Shown here: one piece after another, positions 16,911 through 26,500 of the stretch
How the letters are laid out: every line of letters starts with the position of its first letter
Position numbering within the stretch: the first letter of the stretch is position 1
NCBI GenBank assembly: GCA_026003495.1
Contig: BPHK01000001.1
Coordinates: 620,001-684,000, forward strand
DNA length: 64,000 nucleotides
Source of the DNA: Candidatus Kapaibacterium sp.
GTDB lineage: Bacteria > Bacteroidota > Ignavibacteria > Kapaibacteriales > NICIL-2
Direction of reading: 5' to 3'
Notes under the pieces: model-generated
What the model saw: the letters and a program-made list of their open reading frames with translations, nothing else
Database searches by the model: none
Told to the model about the DNA's origin: nothing
Translations under genes and position numbers: made by a program

Positions 16911-17485
16911 CAGGGTGAGAAGTCTCGGAGTTGCTCACGAACGAATGCGCGTGCACGGTGCAGCCGAGATTTGAACGCTGGTAAACTAATACCGATCACA
17001 TCTGCAGCCTCGTCGTTGCTGAGTCCCTCGATATCCCGCAGGATATAAGGGAGTCGGTATTCAAGTGGTAGCTTCTGGAGTGTCGCATAGAGCGCTTCCC
17101 GGAGTTCTTCTGCTGCGACGATGACATCGGGGTGATAGTCTTCGCGGTCGGGAAATTCGATGGGGTGGTCGCGCTGGTGTTCAGCGTCGGCGAAGTCCTC
17201 GAAGGAAATCGTCGCCTGCTCCAGTTGTGTGCGGCGGTTGTGCATCTGGCAGTTGTTGACGACGATCGAGTAGAGCCACGTTGTAAATTTTGCCCGGCCG
17301 TCGTATTGATGCAGCTTGCGGAAGACGTTGATGAAGGTGTCCTGGACGACATCTTCAGCGTAGTCCTTGTTGTGGCAGACGGCGTAGGAGAAGCTGTACA
17401 CCGTTTGACGGTAGCGATGGTAGAGTTCGGTAAAAGCCTGCTTGTTGCCTGCCTTTGCCTGTTCAATTAACGTTCGGTCGTCCAC
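16910..17485 (-). CDS. ECF-type RNA polymerase sigma factor
   Basis: The 191-residue protein has the two ECF regions. Region 2 reads 'AFTELYHRYRQTVYSFSYAVC', 'AEDVVQDTFINVF' and 'KFTTWLYSIVVNNC'; region 4 reads 'LEYRLPYILRDIEGLSNDEAA' and 'IGISLPAFKSRLHRAR'. GTG 17485 is chosen because it gives the normal short N-terminus before region 2 and lies just downstream of a TAnnTTTG element at 17519-17526; longer versions would start upstream of that promoter. No anti-sigma factor gene is adjacent. It heads the operon with the TauE exporter and sulfur enzymes, so it may control it. Confidence 0.85.
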   Translation of the reverse strand: MDDRTLIEQAKAGNKQAFTELYHRYRQTVYSFSYAVCHNKDYAEDVVQDTFINVFRKLHQYDGRAKFTTWLYSIVVNNCQMHNRRTQLEQATISFEDFADAEHQRDHPIEFPDREDYHPDVIVAAEELREALYATLQKLPLEYRLPYILRDIEGLSNDEAADVIGISLPAFKSRLHRARAFVREQLRDFSP

Positions 17486-17501
17486 TGGCTCTGCATGTGC
17501 G

Positions 17502-18170
17502 ATGCCTGAACAACGGAGCAAAGTTAGCGAATACAGCCGCCAGCGCATCGTGACGCTTGTCACCAAGCATGTGCGCACGCAGTTTCGGCTGCCAATCAGT
17601 GCGACGATGGAACGAGCGATCGCGCCTGCAATTGAGCGTCTGGGGATGGATGCTGCCCGCCGGCGACCGCTCCTTCTCGACGCAGGATGTGGAACCGGGA
17701 GAAGCACTCGTGCTCTTGCGTTACTCCATCCTCATGCGACGGTTATCGGCGTTGACCGTTCGGAAGTCCGACTCCGGAAAGCACCGCCGCTGCCGGAGAA
17801 CGCATTGCTTCTCCGTGCGCGGTTAGAGGAGTTCTGGTTGCTTGCGCAGCGCGCCGGGATTGTATTTGCGAAAACGTATCTGCTCTATCCCAATCCCTAT
17901 CCGAAGAGTTGGCAGCTCCAGCGGCGGTGGCATGGGCATCCGATTTTCCCAGTGATGCTTGCGACAACACGTGCGATAGAGCTTCGGACCAACCAAGAGT
18001 GGTACGCAGAGGAGTTCTGTGCGGCACTGTCGGTTCTCGGATGGGAATACACAACTGGGGCTCTTGACACCGACGAAGTGCTGACCCCGTTCGAACGCAA
18101 GTACGCCGAGCGCGGCCAGATCCGTGTTGTTGTCTTGGCTCGATGCCCGAACCAGCTCAGCTGCGCGTAG
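17502..18170 (+). CDS. TrmB-like tRNA (guanine-N7)-methyltransferase family protein
   Basis: The 222-residue protein has a SAM-binding start 'PLLLDAGCGTGRSTRALA' and the TrmB-type motif 'LLYPNPYPKSWQLQRRW', close to the usual 'FPDPWPK...RRR'. TrmB methylates guanine 46 of tRNAs. The family match is looser than normal ('YPNPYP' instead of 'FPDPWP'), so a related methyltransferase with another target is possible. ATG 17502 lies only 17 bases from the divergent sigma factor start, so the transcripts of the two genes must overlap or share regulatory DNA. Confidence 0.7.
   Translation: MPEQRSKVSEYSRQRIVTLVTKHVRTQFRLPISATMERAIAPAIERLGMDAARRRPLLLDAGCGTGRSTRALALLHPHATVIGVDRSEVRLRKAPPLPENALLLRARLEEFWLLAQRAGIVFAKTYLLYPNPYPKSWQLQRRWHGHPIFPVMLATTRAIELRTNQEWYAEEFCAALSVLGWEYTTGALDTDEVLTPFERKYAERGQIRVVVLARCPNQLSCA
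17519..17526 (-). promoter_or_regulatory. TAnnTTTG promoter element of the sigma factor operon
   Basis: The minus strand reads TAACTTTG followed by C, 34 bases upstream of the GTG start at 17485. It lies inside the first codons of the divergent methyltransferase gene. Confidence 0.55.
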
Positions 18171-18266
18171 CGGTCTGGTCGCCTGCGGAGCGTCGAAGAG
18201 TCAATTTCCCGCTGATGTCGTAAGTTACTAGCGGCGAGATGTACCACATTTACGACGGAGCCTCCC

Positions 18267-19766
18267 ATGAGCCTGACCGAAGAGTACGCAGAGCGGTTTC
18301 CTGCAATCCCATTTGTGCGGTGGCACGGCAGCATCCACGCTTCGCCTGTCGGGATCGGTACCTACCGCATGCACCTCCACGACCCAGAGCACCACGCTGC
18401 ACTTGAGCGTGCCCTCACCAGCGGTATCAACGTAGTGGATACGGCTGCAACGTATTCGGACGGAAGTGCAGAAGAACTCATCGGGCAGGTGATCGCTTCC
18501 GTTGCAAAGCACAAGGGATTTTCGCGCGAGCACTTCGTCATCGTATCGAAAGCAGGGTACATTCAAGGGCGCAATCTTAACCGTGCGCTCAAACGCGAGC
18601 ACCAAGGGCATGCATTCCCGCAAGTGGTCAAGTATGAGGAGGGACTCTGGCATTGCATGCATCCGGAATTTCTCCAAGATCAGCTCGACCGCTCCCTCCG
18701 CCACATCGGAACGCCGTACCTCGATGGCTACCTTCTCCACAACCCCGAGTACTTTTTGCTCCACGCACACCGAGAAGGAATGCCCCTCGATCAGGCACGC
18801 GCAGAATTTTCGTACCACATTGAGCTGGCGTTCCACTACCTCGAAAACGAAGCGCGCGCGCGACGCATCCGATGGTATGGCGTTTCGTCGAATACCTTCG
18901 GTTTGCCGGCAGACGACCCGCGATTTGTGAGCCTGGAGCTTCTGTGGGATGTTGCCGAGCGCATTGGTGGGCCAGAGCATCACTTTCGGATTGTCCAAGC
19001 TCCGCTCAATCTGCTCGAGCCCGGTATCGCAACCGAGCCGAACAACGGCGGAGAGTCGTTCCTCGAGTTTGCCAAGAAGCGTGGACTTGTAGTAATGACG
19101 AATCGAGCACTCAACGCAGTTGTTCAGAATTCTCTCGTGCGACTTGCTGTCCATGCTGCCAGTTCGGAACCTGTTCCCTCTGAAAGCGACATCGCCGCTC
19201 GTCTTGCGGAGGCAATGCAAATGGAGGAGCATTTCGCATCCACGTTGCTACCCGGGCTTCCCTTCAATGCTGAAAGCAAAGCGTTACTCACCGAATACCT
19301 TTCGCCTGCAGAGCAGCTGGCAACACTCTGGGATCGTTTCGACAGTCTCGAGCAGTGGCACGAAACCGAGACGCACTACTTCCTACCGCGCATTCGCGAA
19401 GCACTCGATGCAATCATGCGTCATCCAACAGAGCAGGTACGGCAGTGGGTCGAGCGGTACCGCACCGCAATCGAGCAGGTCTTCGGGATGCTCACCCGCT
19501 ACTGGGCACACCGCGCGTTGCCACGTTTGGACGCTATCGCCACGCGTGCCAAACAAGTGCTCGGCTCGCCATTCGATGAAATGAACATCGCGCAGCTTGC
19601 CATTGCAGTACCGCTGGCAACGCAAGGGGTAACGTGCACGCTCGTTGGTGCGCGGCGGAGCACCTACGTCGAAAGTGTCCGTGCGTTGCTGGAGCACGAG
19701 CTTCCTACGATTGGCCGAGCCGAGTGGGAAGAGCTTCTCGCGCTCGGTGAGCTTGTGCGGGTGTAG
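18267..19766 (+). CDS. Aldo/keto reductase with a long internal insertion
   Basis: The 499-residue protein carries the aldo/keto reductase tetrad: Asp58 ('NVVDTAATYSDG'), Tyr63, Lys95 ('VIVSKAGY') and His158 ('YLLHNPEYF'). Such enzymes reduce carbonyls with NADPH. Normal members have about 320 residues. Here roughly 140 extra residues lie between 'VVMTNRALNA' and the cofactor-binding end 'VPLATQGVTCTLVGARRSTYVE', and they are helical and acidic. The start ATG follows a GGAG at 18259. Monocistronic as far as can be seen; the substrate is unknown. Confidence 0.85.
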   Translation: MSLTEEYAERFPAIPFVRWHGSIHASPVGIGTYRMHLHDPEHHAALERALTSGINVVDTAATYSDGSAEELIGQVIASVAKHKGFSREHFVIVSKAGYIQGRNLNRALKREHQGHAFPQVVKYEEGLWHCMHPEFLQDQLDRSLRHIGTPYLDGYLLHNPEYFLLHAHREGMPLDQARAEFSYHIELAFHYLENEARARRIRWYGVSSNTFGLPADDPRFVSLELLWDVAERIGGPEHHFRIVQAPLNLLEPGIATEPNNGGESFLEFAKKRGLVVMTNRALNAVVQNSLVRLAVHAASSEPVPSESDIAARLAEAMQMEEHFASTLLPGLPFNAESKALLTEYLSPAEQLATLWDRFDSLEQWHETETHYFLPRIREALDAIMRHPTEQVRQWVERYRTAIEQVFGMLTRYWAHRALPRLDAIATRAKQVLGSPFDEMNIAQLAIAVPLATQGVTCTLVGARRSTYVESVRALLEHELPTIGRAEWEELLALGELVRV

Positions 19767-19781
19767 CGCGCAGTGCGCTAC
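19763..19781. terminator. Possible terminator hairpin between convergent genes
   Basis: Arms GTAGCGC and GCGCTAC with a five-base loop include the stop codon of the reductase gene. No T-run follows, so the call rests on position before a convergent gene end. Confidence 0.3.
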
Positions 19782-19828
19782 GCGCTTGCAGGGCGCAAAC
19801 ATTGCCCGCGGCAGTGAGAAAGCCTCTG

Positions 19829-22800
19829 CTAGCGGATGCGAATGAAGGTGCCCTCATCGTGGAGTATCCCTGCGCGCAGAACAAGCCGATACACCCCTCC
19901 TGGGAGCCTCTCAAGCGGCAGCTCGATCGTGTGCGTGCCGGGCGCCAGCAGCTGCGGTATTGCCTTCGCCAATAGGCAATCGCCACGAGTGGAGTACACC
20001 TGGAGTTCTGGCGATGCCTCCTCCCTGAGCGCAAAGCGGATGCGCAGCACATCATCAGCTGGATTCGGCTCGATGGACTGCAAGCCGCTCCCACTTGATC
20101 GCGCGATCGTTGTTCCGCACTTTCCACTGGTTACGATCGGCGTTGTGCTGCCGAGCAGCTGCACATCGAGGAAGAGCAGCGAGTCAGTTTGCACTGGGCC
20201 AGTAGGCTCGATGACGAGTACATCGGCTGCGGTATCGGGAACAGTGATGCGGAAGTGCAGCAGGGCGAATGTATCAGCGCGCATTGCTGTTGCGTGCTCA
20301 ATACTCACGCGAAGCTGGTTGGGGAAAACGAAGCTATCACGAATGATCCCGACTGACATTCGTGGCGTGATGCCCAGGAATTTCAGCATCGTGTGATTCC
20401 ACCGCACTCGGAAGCCAAATGAGAAATCCTGCAGCCAGTACGTCCTGCTGCGATAGGTCGCCGCCACGTCGCGGTCGAGCAGGAGCGGAATGCTGAGCAT
20501 GTCGCCGAGCGTCCCGCCGCGAGTCTGCGGAGCGGTCGGACTAGCGGCGTCGGTCGTGATGCGCAGGGGAAATGGCGGAGCGTAACCTCTCCCAACGATG
20601 CGGATCGAGTCGTCGCGCCAACAGGGAACAGTGCTTGCAACGATGGCGAGTGAGTCCATTTGCGAAAAGTCTCGCGGGCAGTATTCGAGCGTGATGGTTG
20701 TTTCTTCGCCTGGCATGCGTGGAACGGTGCGATCAGGAACGAACGCAATGGCTCGAACTGTCGGTGGCAAGCGCAGGATTGAGTCAATGAGAACAGGAAC
20801 ATCGCCGGTATTGCGGATAGTGATCTGACGCTGCTCGCAGTCGAGGACGCGCACGCTATCGAAGGAGAGTACCCCTTGCGAGGGGGGCGCCACAAGCGCA
20901 ATCGCCGCGGTTTCGATGAAAACGATCGCGCGGTCGCCGCGGGTTGTGCTCAAATCGTAGCGCAGAATCTCAGTGGTGTTGAAGTCGAAATCCCGAAGCT
21001 CGATCGTTGCGGTGTCGCTCTGCTGCCGACGGACAGTAAAATGCGCGACCATGAGCTGCCCGAGCGAATCCACATTGAGGAGGTTGGCAAGCTGTACCGT
21101 CGCTCCCAATGCATCCTCCATCACGGAGACAACACTGCCGTACGCCGAGGTCACGCGTTCCAGGTGGAGTTTCGTTGTATCGTATGCAAAGCGGCAGGTC
21201 AGATCAACGATGCTCCGCTGTGGGGAGGTCTTCGGGAATGCACGGGAGGGGTACACTGGCACGCGGAGTGTATCACAAGAAACGACGCGGAAAGTATCCA
21301 CCACAACCGCTGCTGAATCGAATTGCATGTACATCGCATAGGGGAACCCCGCTGCACCGACGCCGACAAGGAGGATTGTGGTGTCCACGTCCACGCACGG
21401 TTTGCTGTAGTACAGCGCAACTCGTGCGCGGTAAGTGCGCGGCGCGCGCGGTCGGAAGTCGAAGCGTATGTTGAGTGCAGATTGTCCGTTCGGAAGAAGA
21501 GTCACCGGAAGTGTGACCGGTTGGTTCCGCTCGTTCGTGAGCGTGTAGCGAAAGACCCGCTCATCAGGAAGGAACGCGATTGAATCAATTTGCACGGTGT
21601 CTTGGAATGGGTTGAGCGCCAGCGATGGAATTGTCAGCCGTGCTACTGGTGGCGAGTTGGGATTGACAGCAGCATCCACATCCACAAGGGTAACCGGAAA
21701 CGTGAACTGCGTCGGCTGTGGACGGAAGGTCAATGCGCGGCGTCCGATGAGAAACACCGTGTAAGTATCGCTCCAGCTGACCCCATGCGCTGCAATCAGG
21801 AGCCGTGCACTTGCGAGCAATTGCGTGGTGTCCGCTGCTGTCCGTGGGCAAAACGTTATCGTGAGTGTATCGGTCGTCTGCGGCGGAATCGTGTAGGGCA
21901 ATTGACCGCCTCCACGGTCATAGTAGGTCGAGCGGAACGAGAACAGCTGCGGTGTCGCGTTCGGGATACCGACACCATCGATGCGGAGCGTATCAATGGT
22001 CATCGGATGGACGAATGAGTTATTTGCTAGAGGAATTTCACGCGACACACATTCGCATGGGCGGACGTAGCTGAAGTTCTGGATGCTGATCGGAGCATCC
22101 AACCGGTAGATGACTGCACGCCCACGTAGCTGGCCGCTTGAGCGAACGTTGACGCACGGCGAGTCACTTTCGACGGTGATCGGTGCATTGTACGTCTGGA
22201 CGCTTGTCGGTGCAAAGCGCACAATTGCTAGCACTGAATCGCGCGGAGCAAGAACGACAGGCAGCGGTGGGATTGTGCCTTGAAGAGCGTACCCTGCGGG
22301 GAGTACCAATTGGCTGATGCGAACAGGAACTGGCGAAAGATTCTCGACAGCCAGCGTATCATCGCGAGTCTCTCCGACCTCCAGCGTGCCGTAGTCGGTT
22401 GTGGGGGTGACGTAGAGTTTCGGTGTGACAGAATTCGCGCGAATTTGGACGAGCCACTCCTCGCCGCTGGCAGACCGATAGCGGATCAATCCGATGACAG
22501 CTACATCTTGCTGTCCACCGGCTGGTGGCACGAAACGGATTGCAATGCGTACTCGTCCCCCCGCTGGAATTCGGAGCGTCAGTGGAAGCATCGTCCGCTG
22601 GCCAGTGAGTGTATCGACAACGAAGAGATACCCCGAAGGATCATCGAGTCGGACGTTGCTGAGGATTTGCTCGATGCTTGATTCGTTAATGATCTCAATG
22701 GTTGCCGTGCTGCTATCGCACGTAAGTACTCGCTCGATGCGCAGCACCGGCGGCTCGTAGCGAAATCGCTCGAGAATTCCCCGCCCATGGACAGGGATGC

Positions 22801-24916
22801 ACGCAGTCATGTAGCAGCGCTGTTCGAAGAGGCAGAGCGTATCGGTGTAGTCGAGCGGCTCGGTCGGCCGGAATGCTAGGATGTTGCTGAGCGTTCGCGT
22901 TTGTTGCGGCGCAAGTTGAATGTTCCGCTGCAGGAGGATGAATTCTTCGCCACGCTTGAGGTAGAGCGAAACGGTCATCACGTCAGTTGTGCTGTTGTTG
23001 CGGAGCACGACGTCCCGCCGAGCTTCTTGGCCGACGATGATGTTGCCAAAATCAATCGCGCCAGTGGTGAATTGAACGTCGTTGTCGAGACCGCGACCGC
23101 TGAATGGAATTGCGATGACGAACTGGCATGGCTCACCGGGCAGGTGCGCATAGAAAACGATCGAATCGCGGACAACACCCGGCACGAGCGGACGAAAGCG
23201 GAAGTACTTTTCGAACTCACCTGCTTGGCTCGATGGAGCAAGGGTGTACGGCAGTCGAGGTAATCGGATCGCAACGAGCACGCGTGGGAAGACGACGCTA
23301 TCAATGATGAGTGGCCGGCTGGTGAGGTTGTACCAATTCCACGCCTGCGGTGATGATAGATCCCCAGGGCATGTTGGAGGAAATTGCAGTGAACCAATTG
23401 GCGTTTGTCCATCTGCGCGGCGAATCGAAAAGACCTGCTGTGTGCGCCCAGCAAGGGGGATGATGCCATTGCCTGGGCAGCGATCGGTCGAAAGGATGTA
23501 GAGGGTGTCCAAGAATAGCGCCGTTGTATCCTGCGCCAAGAAGCGGACCGTGATGTCGGCACATTCGCCTGGCTGGAGCACAATGGGAAACGAGCCTCCG
23601 CTGGCGGGGAACGCACGGAAAATCGCTGGCTGGCGCGTCATTGCGCCCGTGATCGTGACCGGTTGCGGAGTGCCGAGAGCCGCACTTTCGTTGCAGATAC
23701 GAATGGTCGTATCGAGCAGCGCGCGGCTCGGGCAGCGCGCAAAGAGCGTATCGAACGTAATGCGACTGGGGCGGTAGGTCAGTTCAGTACGGCGGTTGAG
23801 TTGAATGTGCACCGTGTCACTTGCACTGCAGCGATTGGTGCCGGCAATGCGGACGAATGCTTGGATGTTTCCGGTCAAGTACCCGCTGTAGGTGACCGAT
23901 GCTACTTGTGGCACCCCGCCAGGTGGAAGCACCAGCGAGGCAGGGCTGACGCGAAAGAACGAGCGATCCCGACCTCCGACCGAGAGCGTCACACTGCTGC
24001 CACACTCGGTCGTGTCCGCGATCGTAATGAGCCACGTGCGCGTTGAATCGCAGTCCACCTGTTCAGCGATGCTCTGCGGGCTTACGGTAGTGCTTCGGGG
24101 AATTGTCCGCGGTGGGGAGGGTGGTCGGCAGGTCGCCCCGCTAAACAGGCGCCCTTGGTTGCCATTGCCCGATGCGTCACAGAGCGGTGTGAGGAAGTCG
24201 TTTTCCTGTTCGTTGCAGCGGAAGTAGAGCACAAGCCCTGGTTCGTTCCCTTCGAGGGAGCGGAAGCGATTGCAGGCAATCTCCTGGCGTCCGAGTGCCC
24301 GGTTCCAGATGCGGAATTCGTCGAGCTGGCCGACGAATGCTCGATTCTGCGGGGAGTCGAAAAATCCATTGATGCTGCCAATTTTCAGTGCGGATGCTGG
24401 ATTCTGCGGCTGCCGAAGACGCGTGGCAGGGTACTGCGCATTGAAGGCAGAGTCGTGCATCACACCGTCGATGTAGAGGCGGACAACGCCAGCATCGAAC
24501 GTTGCAGCGATGTGCGTCCATCGCCCGTAATAGCTGCCAAAGGGTGTGCTGGCAACAGTGTTGTCCTGGCTGCCACGATCTTGTGGCCCGTTGACTTCGA
24601 AGGTGAGTTGGTCGTTGGGGGAAATCGAAAAGAGCCAGACATCGTTGTCGTCGCTGTAGGGACCCCAGATGCCAGCGATGATGACACGTCCGCCGCTCTG
24701 TCGCGAGGCGTTGATCCACATTTCAACAGTCAACTGTGTGGAGATACTCCGCAAGGAGGGCGAGGCTGCAACGTTGATGTAGTGGTGGTTCTGCCCCGTT
24801 GCGACACTCCCGGTGTAGGCACGCCCCACGCAGGCTTTATTACCATCGCACGGTCCCACAGCGGCAAGATGAACGGTTGCCACCAGACTGAGCAGTACAG
24901 CGGCGCATATTCGCAT
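19829..24916 (-). CDS. Giant secreted protein: LamG, ASH/Ig-like repeats, cohesin-like domains, T9SS sorting domain
   Basis: The product has 1695 residues. After a signal peptide ('MRICAAVLLSLVATVHLAAV') comes a LamG/concanavalin-like domain (about 30-210: 'QLTVEMWINAS', 'WTHIAATFDAGVVRLYIDG', 'GQLDEFRIWNRAL'). Then follow many ASH/choice-of-anchor Ig-like repeats, recognisable by 'PQSIAEQVDCD' and 'GSFPIVLQPGECADITVRF'. Two cohesin-like regions lie near the end ('RFAYDTTKLHLERVTS', 'RWNHTMLKFLGITPR'), then a T9SS type A domain ('SIEPNPADDVLRIRF', 'LPGGVYRLVLRAG'). ATG 24916 is preferred over 24922 because GGAG then sits eight bases upstream. It is expected at the cell surface, perhaps in adhesion. 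A leader hairpin precedes it. Confidence 0.85.
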   Translation of the reverse strand: MRICAAVLLSLVATVHLAAVGPCDGNKACVGRAYTGSVATGQNHHYINVAASPSLRSISTQLTVEMWINASRQSGGRVIIAGIWGPYSDDNDVWLFSISPNDQLTFEVNGPQDRGSQDNTVASTPFGSYYGRWTHIAATFDAGVVRLYIDGVMHDSAFNAQYPATRLRQPQNPASALKIGSINGFFDSPQNRAFVGQLDEFRIWNRALGRQEIACNRFRSLEGNEPGLVLYFRCNEQENDFLTPLCDASGNGNQGRLFSGATCRPPSPPRTIPRSTTVSPQSIAEQVDCDSTRTWLITIADTTECGSSVTLSVGGRDRSFFRVSPASLVLPPGGVPQVASVTYSGYLTGNIQAFVRIAGTNRCSASDTVHIQLNRRTELTYRPSRITFDTLFARCPSRALLDTTIRICNESAALGTPQPVTITGAMTRQPAIFRAFPASGGSFPIVLQPGECADITVRFLAQDTTALFLDTLYILSTDRCPGNGIIPLAGRTQQVFSIRRADGQTPIGSLQFPPTCPGDLSSPQAWNWYNLTSRPLIIDSVVFPRVLVAIRLPRLPYTLAPSSQAGEFEKYFRFRPLVPGVVRDSIVFYAHLPGEPCQFVIAIPFSGRGLDNDVQFTTGAIDFGNIIVGQEARRDVVLRNNSTTDVMTVSLYLKRGEEFILLQRNIQLAPQQTRTLSNILAFRPTEPLDYTDTLCLFEQRCYMTACIPVHGRGILERFRYEPPVLRIERVLTCDSSTATIEIINESSIEQILSNVRLDDPSGYLFVVDTLTGQRTMLPLTLRIPAGGRVRIAIRFVPPAGGQQDVAVIGLIRYRSASGEEWLVQIRANSVTPKLYVTPTTDYGTLEVGETRDDTLAVENLSPVPVRISQLVLPAGYALQGTIPPLPVVLAPRDSVLAIVRFAPTSVQTYNAPITVESDSPCVNVRSSGQLRGRAVIYRLDAPISIQNFSYVRPCECVSREIPLANNSFVHPMTIDTLRIDGVGIPNATPQLFSFRSTYYDRGGGQLPYTIPPQTTDTLTITFCPRTAADTTQLLASARLLIAAHGVSWSDTYTVFLIGRRALTFRPQPTQFTFPVTLVDVDAAVNPNSPPVARLTIPSLALNPFQDTVQIDSIAFLPDERVFRYTLTNERNQPVTLPVTLLPNGQSALNIRFDFRPRAPRTYRARVALYYSKPCVDVDTTILLVGVGAAGFPYAMYMQFDSAAVVVDTFRVVSCDTLRVPVYPSRAFPKTSPQRSIVDLTCRFAYDTTKLHLERVTSAYGSVVSVMEDALGATVQLANLLNVDSLGQLMVAHFTVRRQQSDTATIELRDFDFNTTEILRYDLSTTRGDRAIVFIETAAIALVAPPSQGVLSFDSVRVLDCEQRQITIRNTGDVPVLIDSILRLPPTVRAIAFVPDRTVPRMPGEETTITLEYCPRDFSQMDSLAIVASTVPCWRDDSIRIVGRGYAPPFPLRITTDAASPTAPQTRGGTLGDMLSIPLLLDRDVAATYRSRTYWLQDFSFGFRVRWNHTMLKFLGITPRMSVGIIRDSFVFPNQLRVSIEHATAMRADTFALLHFRITVPDTAADVLVIEPTGPVQTDSLLFLDVQLLGSTTPIVTSGKCGTTIARSSGSGLQSIEPNPADDVLRIRFALREEASPELQVYSTRGDCLLAKAIPQLLAPGTHTIELPLERLPGGVYRLVLRAGILHDEGTFIRIR

Positions 24917-24950
24917 CGTCATTGCTCCGTATTCGGTTGATCGGGACGCT

Positions 24951-24999
24951 GCAAAAAACATACCCGGCACAGTGTGCCGGGATGCTCCGCGCAATAATA
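24951..24999 (-). promoter_or_regulatory. Promoter-like element followed by a terminator hairpin in the leader of the giant protein
   Basis: On the minus strand, TATTATTG (24999-24992, one mismatch to TAnnTTTG) is followed by the hairpin CCCGGCACA / TGTGCCGGG (24981-24963) and then a run of six T (24958-24953). The start codon lies 37 bases further on. No upstream gene on this strand needs a terminator here, so an attenuator-type leader is possible. Confidence 0.45.
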
Positions 25000-25058
25000 C
25001 GCCCCACTGTTCTTCGTAACACTTGCTTGCGTACGATTCCCCTCTACCTTGGCGTTCC

Positions 25059-26104
<1,046 letters not shown>

Positions 26105-26113
26105 ATCGAGGCG

Positions 26114-26121
26114 CAAAAATA
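26114..26121 (-). promoter_or_regulatory. TAnnTTTG promoter element of tRNA-Lys
   Basis: The minus strand reads TATTTTTG then CG, ten bases before the tRNA 5' end. The same octamer precedes the other two tRNAs in the window. Confidence 0.65.
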
Positions 26122-26142
26122 CAGTACGTCCAGAAAGAGCCC

Positions 26143-26182
26143 ATCAAATAACGCAGCGCGTCGCGGTGATGCGACGCGCTGC
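26143..26182 (-). terminator. Terminator hairpin after the small lysine-rich secreted protein
   Basis: Arms GCAGCGCGTCGC (26153-26164) and GCGACGCGCTGC (26171-26182) form a 12-bp perfect stem. On the minus strand it is followed by GTTATTTGA, a weak T-rich tract, 35 bases past the stop at 26217. Confidence 0.65.
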
Positions 26183-26216
26183 TACCGGTGACGTCTTGTG
26201 AATGTCTTGTGAGCTG

Positions 26217-26486
26217 TTAGGGCTGTGATTGTTTTGCCGAGCGCTTCTTTTTGGATTTCTTCTTCTTCGCCGGAGCTACTTTATCTTGGCCGGCAGTGCT
26301 TTTCTTGACGACAGGCGCTGCCTGCTCAGATTGTTGCCCTTGGGATCTGCCTTTTTTCACTGTGGGCACTGCTTGCTCAGTGGTATGCTGCTCGGCTGGC
26401 TGAGGAGTGCTGCCCTTTTTCACAACGGGCGCTTGCGCAGCGGCGCTCAAGGCAAGTGCTACAATGAGTGCAAGTGTCGTTTTCAT
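26217..26486 (-). CDS. Small secreted lysine-rich repeat protein
   Basis: The 89-residue product has a signal peptide ('MKTTLALIVALALSAAAQA'). The mature part repeats a 'PVVKKG / PTVKKG / PVVKKS' motif three times, separated by Gln/Glu-rich spacers, and ends in a basic tail ('AKKKKSKKKRSAKQ'). It is presumably unstructured. The start has a GGAGG site five bases upstream. Its role is unknown; binding to an anionic polymer is only a guess from charge. A similar small basic secreted protein is encoded at 27663-27914. Confidence 0.65.
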   Translation of the reverse strand: MKTTLALIVALALSAAAQAPVVKKGSTPQPAEQHTTEQAVPTVKKGRSQGQQSEQAAPVVKKSTAGQDKVAPAKKKKSKKKRSAKQSQP

Positions 26487-26500
26487 CGGATCCTCCACAG

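Noticed and set aside
16910-17707. Sigma factor extended by 74 residues upstream of 17485
   Set aside because: The extension is antisense to the methyltransferase gene and lies upstream of the TAACTTTG promoter element. ECF factors start close to region 2.
18228-19232. 334-codon minus-strand frame
   Set aside because: It is antisense to the aldo/keto reductase, which has the full catalytic tetrad. The antisense product has no motif.
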